Assembly: GCA_958450365.1 (NCBI GenBank)
Contig: CAUEEP010000601.1
Coordinates: 86,666-150,665 of the forward strand
Reading direction: 5' to 3'
DNA: 64,000 nucleotides
Source: Mesorhabditis belari
Lineage: Eukaryota; Nematoda; Chromadorea; Rhabditida; Rhabditidae
Shown: positions 23,530 to 33,512 of the stretch, piece by piece
Layout of the letters: each line of letters begins with the position of its first letter
How positions within the stretch are numbered: the stretch's first letter is position 1
The notes under the pieces: model-generated
What the model was told of the DNA's origin: nothing
What the model saw: only the letters and a program-made list of their open reading frames with translations
The model's database searches: none
Position numbers and translations under genes: made by a program

Positions 23530-24856
23530 TTAACACGGAAAGACACAAATTCCGTATGGACGAATGGCGTCATTTTCCTTGGCAATCCAGTAGTCATCAA
23601 GGCCAGGAACACAGTGTTTCGATTTGGGCACAATTTCACGACGAGATGGATCGACACGAGCCTGAAACAAAACTAATAAAGTATTTCCAAGAAATAATTT
23701 TGAGTTGTTATTTATCGTTTGTATGTGGATGTGTACGACTAAGAAGTATGTAACAAATACCACCTGAACAATCAACTTGTAGGTTTTTCCATCGTGTTTG
23801 TAAGTCGATGCATAAGCGAGTGCAGTCTTTGGATCAGGAGTGCAGTAAATGCCATGACCAAAAGCAAAGCGCTTTCCTTTCTCCTAGAAGAATATTTTGT
23901 AAAAAGGATCCCCGATTACCCACTATTTATTCAAAAGCCAAAATAACAAACCAAATCAAGTCCACCACTACGAACAATTTCAGCAGCACGCGGATCCGTT
24001 GTTCCATGATAAGCCACTGGCCATTCGCCATCAATAGAGCTGTTCGCACCTTGGCTAAACCTGTAGTTAACAAAATAAAACAGGAGAAAAATTACCGGCG
24101 AAGAGTTCCAAACCAAACATTGTCTCCATATTTGTCAAGAACAGCGAGAGCATAACGCTTTGATCCAAGTGGACGAGTGTAGAGAGCTCCACCACGAGAG
24201 AATGATTGCTGATCGATCAAAATATTCGTGAAATCGTAATTGAACTTCTCGGCAAAGCATTCCTTGTGCATTTGATAAGCGATACATCCTCCTCCTCGAA
24301 GTCTCAGCATCAAATGAATAGTATATTCATTTTGGATATTGTATTCACTCAAAGTCCTTCCATCCTCCAATTGACCTGTAGCAAAAATGAGACGTTGTTG
24401 ATCGGGAGGAATTCCTTCTTTGTCTTGAATAAGCATCTTCAGCTCTTCGACAGTGTAATCCCGATTTATCATGAGACTGATTGTCTTTCCCGTCAATGTC
24501 TTTACAAAGATATTCATATTATTTGGTTGATGCTTTGCGCGAATCTCTTGGACCGACATCTTCGACACAGCAGCTAAAATGAAAAATACTTTATCGTTAC
24601 CACGTGGTCATGTCCGAAAACCCGTACTTTAAAAATTGAGATCTTACCTTTTTCAACTGTACTCACATCGAAAAAGAGCTCGCGCGGTTCGACAATCATA
24701 CCAGCGGCAATGGCTTCTGGATTTGGATCAAAGGGCTTGTTTTTGAGGCGACACATATGATAGTTGATACCAACACGGAGAGCTTCATCTAAACAAGAAA
24801 AATTTGCCAATATTAAAACATCAAATAAGTTCACCTTCAATCGAGAGCATTGGCAT
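23530..24856 (-). CDS. Ubiquitin-ART fusion protein, copy C (333 aa)
   Basis: Exons 24835-24856, 24648-24788, 24096-24573, 23952-24060, 23764-23883, 23530-23661; 1002 nt, exactly the lengths of copy A. Its ubiquitin module is closest to ordinary ubiquitin at the start ([12 protein letters not shown]6 and K11 kept) but has T47-G48 instead of G47-K48, L29, N63 and M70, and ends LRLRGG. Motifs [25 protein letters not shown] and [10 protein letters not shown] are intact. The start follows an orphan TTTCAG with a leader similar to copy A. This copy lies in the left arm of the large inverted repeat, just downstream of the complete DPAGT1. Confidence 0.85.
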
Positions 24857-24899
24857 ATTGAAAACAGCTACTGATTTCAAGGAGGTGGATCACTGAAAG

Positions 24900-25632
24900 G
24901 AAAACAGTTGAAATTTCTGTCTGGTGGCCATCAATACATCAAATAACAAGCTGCTAATAACTTAAAAACGAAAATTAAGAAAGCAATTGTACGAATACCT
25001 ATTTAAAACACCTAAAAACCCAAAAGTGCACTAGAACTATTTTAAAAAGCCAAGATTAACCCACTTAGAAGAAAGTTATGGCGAGTTGGGCCAAAAAGTT
25101 TGGCGCAAAGTAGTCACCCCGTGAAATTGTCTAAGCAAGCTAAAAACGCTAGTGCAACACATAAATTTGGAAACATTGCTTCGGTATTTGGAGAATGAAA
25201 TGACAAACGATTCCCCTTCCGACGAAAATTTCCTGTACAACTCAAAATATTCAATTGAACAATTACTTCCCGGTAAAAAGTTGACCGGAAAACGAAAATT
25301 AGGAAAGCAATTGTACGAATACCTTTTTACAACACCCAAAAACTCTTTCAACCACTTATTTGGGTTACCACCTCCGTAAATTCAAAATATTGGGATTAAA
25401 ACCCTCCATCAAGATCATTAAGAACACTTCACCCGAATCAAATAAAATATCGTGTAAACTCCAACAATAACAATAAAAGAACATATTATGCAACATTATG
25501 ATCGACAATCACGATAATCTAAAACACTAATAAAATAAACAAAAGAGATTACCATAAAATCACATATAAACTTTAAAAAAATGTTCGATTAAACTAAAAT
25601 TCCTAGAAACAGCAGAATCTCATCCAAATTTC
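24900..25632. other. Spacer between DPAGT1 copy 2 and copy C
   Basis: About 25050-25120 is a partial MITE (CTTAGAAGAAAGTTATGGCG). 25130-25400 resembles part of the 14.3-14.5 kb repeat. 25380-25600 is AT-rich and duplicated in reverse at 31150-31400. Small ORFs here are repeat-derived; no gene seen. Confidence 0.6.
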
Positions 25633-28377
25633 TTACAAAACAACATCGTACAGTATTCGAGCCAAAAAGAAGCGAATTATGAAAGCGAGAATCGACGAGA
25701 ATACTTGTAACAACAGCAGCAATTTGGTGAGAGTGCCTGAAATCATGGAAATCACTTTTATTCGCTTTGTCTATTAACTTTCCGTCAACAAAACTCACCC
25801 TCGCGCACTGGTCCAACAAACTTCAGCACCAAGTTGATCACCGTGAAGTTGTTGAGCCGAATCCATCTAAAAAAAAGAGTCGTTGAGCTTTACTATATAT
25901 TACTATAAAGGCTTATTCCTTACTTTTCTCCATCGTTGTTGAAATCTTCCTTGAATAGAAGGCCAATCGTCGACAAAATCGTCACTACCCATTGCCCGAA
26001 TCGGTCTAGTTCGGATTTCTAGAAATCAAATGAAATAAAATCAAATGTATTCATTCGAAAACCCACCTTAAATTCGGCAAAACTCATCCCGACTGTGTCT
26101 GTCTTAGAATCGAATTTGGGTAATCGATGTCTCGGGCAAGGTACAAGATGGAAAAGTTGAGGAGTCGAATATATAAAATTGAATGCCTTAAATGATATTA
26201 TCGTTGTAATAAAAGCTTTTAACTAACCTGTGGAATAAAGAAAAGCATCGCCGTTTTTGAGAAATGTCCGAGAATTGCCACTACAGCCAACGTCATGCCC
26301 GCCCAATAACAGTACGTGTCACCAACGAAAACGCGAGCCGGATACTAAAAGTCAATAAATGAAGGTAAACCTGATAAAATTAGCTACCTTATTGAAGTTA
26401 TAGAGGATCAACGATGTTGTGATGAATGGTAACAAAAAGTAGATTGACAACCAATTGTACCAACATTCGATCGGATCTTGAAGGCGATATAGCTAAATAA
26501 GTGATTGTAAATTATTGAAACACACCAACAAACCTGTATGACATTGTATAAAGTGATCGATGAAGCAATGACGAGACTTTGACCGACCTAAATGAAAATG
26601 AGCTCTTTCCACTTAATCGTTTAACCTCCAATCCGTTGATTCCCGCGTAAATATTGATCGAATTTGTGCAGAAGACAATCACCATTCCCATGAAAACGTA
26701 GTAGAGCAAATTGATGTCAAGGGAAGTTGTCATCTAAACCAAAATATTGTTGACCATAAAAAGTTAAAACTTTACCTCAAATCCAAGAAATGAAACAATG
26801 GAACGAGCAATCTTCGGCACAACAATCGTCGTCGAGCTGCCTGAATTAAAACTAAAAGATCATTTTGAATGAATCAAATCACCTTGTACATAGTAGACCA
26901 TCAAAACCGGTAATGATGAAAGCGTTGGGAAAAGCAACTTGTGACGCCATCTAAAGAACATCTAAAGAATAACGGTATTCAAAAAAAGCTACCGTTAGCA
27001 TTTACAAGCTCATCAATCAGTAAACTTTAATCGGTTTACATATCTGACAATCTAATTTGCATTTCACACCAACGCTCTCCATAAAAATCATTTCACTAAC
27101 TACTTTTGCCGAATTTGTTTCCTAACACACGATTCCTACAAAGGTTGGTTTTTTTTCTTATTTGAAAACTTTTTACTTGCTTAGCTTAGTTTTAATTGTT
27201 TTGTTTATTGTTTATAAGATTAGTCTTTATTGTTTCATTGGATGTTTAGCATTTTAAATACTAGTTTCTTTGAACTTTGCCAAATCTTTCCTTTTTAGCA
27301 GTCGCAACATGGTTAATGTGGATGATCTTTGTGTACGTGGCCGCAATCTCTCATTCAATCATCAAATGTGGTGGCGATAAGGGCAAGAAGGATCCACTAC
27401 CCAACAAATCACAGTCACCACCGGTAATTGATTCAATTTTACTTTGAAATCTATGAAGCAGTATGCCGATGGGTAACTGACCCAAAAAATCAAAAAATGC
27501 ATTGCCTGTAACTTGTTTTTATTTTAGCCAGCAGCAAAGGAAAAACCAGCGGCATCAAAACCGGAAGGAGGCGCCGAAGGAGCAGGGTCGGTTAATTTAA
27601 TGCTTAAACTTGTAACTCTAGTAACGTTGATTGTCTTTTTCATTCAACAATTCTTCATTTTAGATACGGGTAATGTCCAGACATGACACCCGAAGAATTG
27701 GCAAAGATTGCCAATCAAAAATAGACGAACGAGTGGATGAGATGTCGCCAAGAAATAAATTCCTATCTCTTTGTCACCACTCACTTTTTTTATCAATGAA
27801 TAAAGGGGTTGATTTGAGTGAAAATTTGAGGAATCTTGTTTTACAACTTCTAAACTAACCTCAAATCAAGCATATCATCGGCGAAACCCAATAAAATTGC
27901 TGTGCAAATCGAGATGATCGCCGAGAGGAAGGCCAAGAATTTGTCGTGCGGGAATAAACGCCTAAAAATTCAATTTATATAGTTTTATACAATTTTTCCA
28001 TTAAGAATATCATAAAAACTGACTCTGTGTATGTCCATTCGAGAAAGGGAAATGGTATGAAGATGAACATGATAATAAGATAAACGGCTGCAGTGATGAC
28101 ACCCATCGGCTCGGGAATTGGAGCGTTGCTCACCTAAAAATAATAAAGATACAGGTTAACATTAAAACAAAACTAATTGACCTATTTCACTATTGCCATT
28201 GCTTATGACCTATTGCTTTCTTCTTAATAAACCAAAACTGATCCAAACCTTGCATTGATCGTTTCCATAGTGCCCACGTTGAATGAAGATTGGAATGTAT
28301 TCTTGTATCAGCTTCAACGAGACGAAACCACCCAAAAGGCTCAGCAAACAGTTCGTTGTAATCGTGAAAAGGCTCAT
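25633..28377 (-). CDS. DPAGT1: DPAGT1 / ALG7, UDP-GlcNAc:dolichyl-phosphate GlcNAc-1-phosphotransferase (414 aa), complete copy
   Basis: Catalyses the first step of N-glycan assembly at the ER membrane, making GlcNAc-PP-dolichol. Thirteen exons, 1245 nt in phase: 28249-28377, 28024-28133, 27860-27961, 26883-26950, 26776-26840, 26626-26733, 26534-26587, 26388-26492, 26228-26344, 26067-26186, 25924-26018, 25799-25866, 25633-25736. Features: multiple hydrophobic segments, [13 protein letters not shown] (about 106-118), [16 protein letters not shown] (about 179-194), [15 protein letters not shown] with Asp256, [11 protein letters not shown], and the family's C-terminal [14 protein letters not shown]. 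Length matches human DPAGT1 (about 408 aa). Intron 3 is unusually long (27859-26951) and holds a small gene relic on the opposite strand. The two other DPAGT1 copies in the window are broken, so this is probably the working gene. Confidence 0.95.
27303..27721 (+). pseudogene. Small membrane-type gene nested in DPAGT1 intron 3, probably inactive here
   Basis: Exon 1 (about 27309-27423) reads [15 protein letters not shown] then [15 protein letters not shown], a single hydrophobic segment followed by a basic tail. Exon 2 (about 27529-27588) reads [20 protein letters not shown]. The last exon should give [19 protein letters not shown] as at 13.3 kb, but here TACGGGTAA puts a stop after two codons. 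The start is preceded by TTTTAGCAGTCGCAAC, a possible trans-splice acceptor. Unrecognised family. Confidence 0.5.
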
Positions 28378-28570
28378 TCTAAATGGAAAACATCATGGAA
28401 AACATCATGGAAAACATCACGAGAAGCTTGAAGTTGACAAATGAAACTAGAGCAAAAAGATGAAATAATATGAATAGTAACCTTTCGTAAGTTTGGAAAA
28501 ATGAAGTTATCTTTGTCTTGCTCATTTGTGTAAGAAATTAGCGAAGTCAAATATAATGTGCACCTTTCAG

Positions 28571-28850
28571 GGGATAGGCTAATTTCCGCAATTTTTTGCG
28601 CAATAGGGTCGTTTGCGACTACTTTGCGCCAAATTTTTGGGATCATTTGCGCAACTTGTCACAACTTTCTTCTAAGTCGGCCAATCTTTATGATTTTGGT
28701 TGGCTTCATTTTGTTGCACTTATTGAGATCTACAAAATGAAACCTACAAAATCTACAGAATCGGAAAAATTGGTCGACTTAGAAGAAAGTTATGGCGAGT
28801 TGCGCAACCGACCCTGTTGCGCAAAAAATTGCAGAAATTAGCCTACCCCC
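28571..28850. mobile_element. Complete MITE, TAGGCTAATTTCCGCAA family
   Basis: Left end GGGATAGGCTAATTTCCGCA and right end GCAGAAATTAGCCTACCCCC are inverted. The two arms share GCGCAATAGGGTCG, CATAACTTTCTTCTAAGT-type and GTTGCACTTATTGAGATCTA-type segments. It is 195 bp upstream of the DPAGT1 start. In copy 1 the matching flank at about 12480-12500 (GGGATAAATTAGCCTATCCC) looks like a footprint or short remnant of the same site. Confidence 0.85.
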
Positions 28851-29175
28851 TTTTCAGAGGTATAGGGTACGTTATATATGTTACATCCGTTATGGAATCG
28901 TTTATTTGATTCGGTTAAAGTGTTCTTAATGATCTTGATGGAGGGTTTTAATCCCAATATTTTGAATATTGAGATTAAACGGAGGTGGCAACCCAAATAA
29001 GTTGTTGAAAAAGTTTTTGAGTGTTGTAAAAAGGTATTCGTACAATTGCTTTCTTAATCTTCCTTTTTAAATTATTAGCAGCTTGTTATTTGATGTATTG
29101 ATGGCCACCAGACAGAAATTTCAACTGTTTTCCTTTCAGTGATCCACCTTCTCGAAATCGGTAGCTGTTTTCAAT

Positions 29176-29607
29176 ATGCCAACGCTCTCGATTGATGGTG
29201 AACTTATTTAATGCTTTGATATTGACAAATTTTTTTGTTTAGATGAAGCTCTCCGTGTTGGTATCAACTATCATATGTGTCGCCTCAAAAACAAGCCCTT
29301 TGATCCAAATCCAGAAGCCATTGCCGCTGGTATGATTGTCGAACCGCGCGAGCTCTTTTTCGATGTGAGTACAGTTGAAAAAGGTAAGATCTCAATTTCT
29401 AAGGTACTGGTTTTCGGGCATCACCACGTGGTAACGATAAAGTATTTTTTATTTTAGCTGCTGTGTCGAAGAAGTTGGTTCAATACATTCGCGCAAAGCA
29501 TCAACCAAATAATATGATCATCTATGTAAGGACATTGACGGGAAAGAGAATCGGACTCGAGCTAAATGGTGATTACACTGTCGAAGAGCTGAAGATGCTT
29601 ATTCAAG
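29176..29607 (+). pseudogene. Ubiquitin-ART copy E, truncated inside the ubiquitin module
   Basis: Exons 29176-29197, 29243-29383 and 29458 onward match copies A and C ([29 protein letters not shown]) until residue 31 of the ubiquitin module (LKMLIQ). At 29607/29608 the sequence jumps to the reverse complement of DPAGT1 intron 3 DNA (from 27285). No downstream part remains. Confidence 0.85.
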
Positions 29608-29939
29608 CAAAGTTCAAAGAAACTAGTAGTATTTAAAATGCTAAACATCCAATGAAACAATAAAGACTAATCTTATAAACAATAAACAAAACAATTAAAA
29701 CTAAGCTAAGCAAGTAAAAAGTTTTCAAATAAGAAAAAAAACCAACCTTTGTAGGAATCGTGTGTTAGGAAACAAACTCTACAAAAGTAGTTAATGAAAT
29801 GATTTTTATGGAGAGCGTTGGTGTGAAATGCAAATTAGGTTGTCAGATATGTAAACCGATTAAAGTTTACTGATTGATGAGCTTGTAAATGCTAACGGTA
29901 GCTTTTTTTGAATACCGTTATTCTTTAGATGTTCTTTAG

Positions 29940-31143
29940 ATGGCGTCACAAGTTGCTTTTCCCAACGCTTTCATCATTACCGGTTTTGATGGTCTACTAT
30001 GTACAAGGTGATTTGATTCATTCAAAATGATCTTTTAGTTTTAATTCAGGCAGCTCGACGACGATTGTTGTGCCGAAGATTGCTCGTTCCATTGTTTCAT
30101 TTCTTGGATTTGAGGTAAAGTTTTAACTTTGTATGATCAGCAATATTTTGTTTAGATAACAACTTCCCTTGACATCAATTTGCTCTACTACGTTTTCATG
30201 GGAATGGTGATTGTCTTCTGCACAAATTCGATCAATATTTACGCGGGAATCAACGGATTGGAGGTTAAGCGATTACGTGCAAAGAGCTCATTTTCATTTA
30301 GGTCGGTCAAAGTCTCGTCATTGCTTCATCGATCACTTTATACAATGTCATACAGGTGTTTGTTGGTGTGTTTAAATAATTTACAATCACTTATTTAGCT
30401 ATATCGCCTCCAAGATCCGATCGAATGTTGGTACAATTGGTTGTCAATTTACTTTTTGTTACCATTCATCACAACATCGTTGATCCTCTATAACTTCAAT
30501 AAGGTAGGTAATTTTATCAGGTTTACCTTTATTTATTGACTTTTAGTATCCGGCTCGCGTTTTCGTTGGTGACACGTACTGTTATTGGGCGGGCATGACG
30601 TTGGCTGTAGTGGCAATTCTCGGACATTTCTCAAAAACGGCGATGCTTTTCTTTATTCCACAGGTTAGTTAAAAGCTTTTATTACAACGATAATATCATT
30701 TAAGGCATTCAATTTTATCTATTTGACTCCTCAACTTTTCCATCTTGTACCTTGCCCGAGACATCGATTACCCAAATTCGATTCTAAGACAGACACAGTC
30801 GGGATGAGTTTTGCCGAATTTAAGGTGGGTTTTCGAATAAACACATTTGATTTTATTTCATTTGATTTCTAGAAATCCGAACTAAACCGATTCGGGCGAT
30901 GGGTAGTGACGATTTTGTCGACGATTGGCCTTCTATTCAAGGAAGATTTCAACAACGATGGAGAAAAGTAAGGAATAAGCCTTTATAGTAATATATAGTA
31001 AAGCTCAACGACTTTTATATAGTAAAGTAATATATAGTAAAGCTCAACGAATTGCTGCTGTTGTTACAAGTATTCTCGTCGATTCTCGCTTTCATAATTC
31101 GCTTCTTTTTGGCTCGAATACTGTACGATGTTGTTTTGTAAGT
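29940..31143 (+). pseudogene. DPAGT1: DPAGT1 copy 3, lacking exons 1-3 and 12
   Basis: Exons 4-11 are present and match copy 2: 29940-30007, 30050-30114, 30156-30263, 30302-30355, 30399-30503, 30547-30663, 30705-30824, 30873-30967. After exon 11 a short duplication of TATAGTAATATATAGTAAAG has replaced exon 12, and exon 13 begins only at AATTGCTGCTGTTG (about 31050). No start exon exists, because the copy begins inside intron 3 at 29608. Confidence 0.9.
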
Positions 31144-31594
31144 AATTTGGATGAGATTTCTGTTGTTTCTAGGAATTTTAGTTTAATCGAACATTTTTTA
31201 AAAGTTGATATGTGATTTTATGGTAATCTCTTTTAGTTATTTTATTAGTGTTTTAGATTATCGTGATTGTCGATCATAATGTTGCATAATATGTTCTTTT
31301 ATTGTTATTGTTGGAGTTTACGCGATATTTTATTTGATTAGGTTAAAGTGTTCTTAATGACCTTGATGGAGGGTTCTAATCCCAATATTTTGAATTTACG
31401 GAGATGGCAACCCAAATAAGTGGTTAAAAAAGTTTTTGGGTGTGGTAAAAAGGTATTCGTACAATTGCTTTCTTAATTTTTCTTTTTAAGGTATTATCAG
31501 CTTGTTATTTGTTGCATTGATAGCCATCAGACAGAAATTTCAACTCTTTTCTTTTCAGTGATCCACCTTCTCGAAATCAGTAGCTGTTTTCAAT

Positions 31595-32917
31595 ATGCCA
31601 ACGCTCTCGATTGAAGGTGAACTTATTTAATGTTTTGATATTGGCAATTTTTTTTGTTTAGATGAAGCTCTCCGCGTTGGTATCAACTATCATATGTGTC
31701 GCCTCAAAAACAAGCGCTTTAATCCAGATCCAGAAGCCATTGCCGCTGGTATGATTGTCCAGCCACGCGAGCTCTTTTTCGATGTGAATACAATTGAAAA
31801 AGGTAAGATCTCAATTTTTAAAGTACTGGTTTTTGGGCACCACCGCGTGGTAACGATAAAGTATTTTTTATTTTAGCTGTTGTGTCGAAGAAGTCGGTCC
31901 AAGAGATTCGCGCGAAGCATCAACCAAATAATATGACTATCTTTGTAGCGGTATTGGTAGGAAAGAAAATCATACTCGAGCTAAATGGTGATTACACTGT
32001 CGAAGAGCTGCGTACGCTTATTCAAGACAAGGAAGGAATTCCTTCCGATCAACAGCGTTTCATTTTTGCTGGACAGCAATTGGAGAATGGAAGGACTTTG
32101 AGTGAATACAATGTCAAAAATCAATCTACTATTCATTTGATGCTGAGACTTCGAGGAGGAGGAGGATGTATCGCTTATCAAATGCACAAGAAATGCTTTG
32201 CTGAGAAGTTCAATTACGATTTCACGAAGATTTTGGTCGATCAGCAATTATTCTCTCGTGGTGGAGCTCTCTACACTCGTCCACTTGGATCAAAGCGTTA
32301 TGCTCTCGCTGTTCTTGACAAATATGGGGACAATGTTTGGCTTGGAACTCTTCACCGGTAATTTGTCTCCTGTTTTATTTTGTTAACTACAGGTTTAGCC
32401 AAAGTGCGAACAGCTCTATTGATGGCGAATGGCCAGTTGCTTATCATGGAACAACGGATCCGCGTGCTGCTGAGATTGTTCGTAGTGGTGGACTTGATTT
32501 GGTTTGTTATTTTTGCTTTTGTATAAATAGTGGGTAATCGTGGATCCTTTTTACAAAATATTCTTCTAGGAGAAAGGAAAGCGCTTTGCTTTTGGTCATG
32601 GCATTTACTGCACACCAGACCCAAAGACTGCACTCGCTTATGCATCGACTTACCGAGGGAAAAACCTACAAGTTGATTGTTCAGGTGGGATTTGTTACAT
32701 ACTTCTTAGTCGTACACATACACATACCAACGATAAATAACAACTCAAAATTATTTCTTGGAAATACTTTATTAGTTTGTTTCAGGCTCGTTTCGATCCA
32801 TCTCGTCGTAAAATTGTGCCCAAATCGAAACACGGTGTTGCCGATCTTGATGACTACTGGATTGCCAAGGAGAATGACGCCATTCGTCCGTACGGAATTT
32901 GTGTCTTTCCGTGTTAA
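31595..32917 (+). pseudogene. Ubiquitin-ART copy F, frameshifted in exon 5
   Basis: Exons 31595-31616, 31662-31802, 31877-32357, 32393-32501, 32570 onward and 32786-32917 correspond to copy A. The ubiquitin module is the most altered (A6, V7, V9, I14, R27, S38, F43, Q48, N63, M70) but still ends LRLRGG, with one extra Gly after it. In exon 5, TAC is followed by CGAGGGAAAAACC where A has 18 bases, a net loss of five, so the frame stops early in exon 6 (SFRSISS, stop). A shortened protein retaining YHGT and GIYC remains possible. Confidence 0.8.
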
Positions 32918-33108
32918 CTAGAAACTACTTTTTGATCTGTGACATTGCACAATTTTTGCATACGTTGATATTTTGCAAGCTTAGCTTTCAACTAGTCTAA
33001 TGTGCCATTCATTGGATCACTTTATTTGATGGATAAAGTATATATTATTATACCGAAGGCGCTAATTTTAGTGGTTAATCTGAAAGGAAATCCACTGAAA
33101 TATCTAAG

Positions 33109-33512
33109 ATGTATATTGATTTTAATTACCTAAGTGACCAGAATTCTGCCCCAAATGAATGGCTAGCCGCTTACCATGGAACAACAGATCCACGTGCTGC
33201 TGAAATTGTTCGAAGTGGTGGACTTGATTTGGTTTGTCACATTTCAGTTTATCTAACTTGTATTTCTTTTAGGCAAAAGGGGTACGCTTTGCTTATGCTT
33301 ACGGCATCTACTGCTCTGCTGATCCAAAGACTACTCTTGCTTGCGCATCGACTTATCACTACGATGGAAGAACCTACAAGTTGATTGGGATCGATCCAGC
33401 TCGTCGTGAAATTGTGCCCAAGTCGAAACACGGCGCTGCCGATCTTGATGACTACTGGATCGCCAAAGAGAATGATGCCATTCATGCTTATGGAATTTGT
33501 GTTTTCCTTTGA
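33109..33512 (+). CDS. Short ART-like protein D (120 aa)
   Basis: Exons 33109-33231 and 33273-33512, 363 nt in phase, starting MYIDFNYLSDQN. It keeps [20 protein letters not shown] but has AYAYGIYCSADP instead of the G-x-G-I-Y form, then [19 protein letters not shown] and a C-terminus GICVFL. It lies 191 bp after copy F in the same arrangement as D' after C. Expression and function are unknown. Confidence 0.55.
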
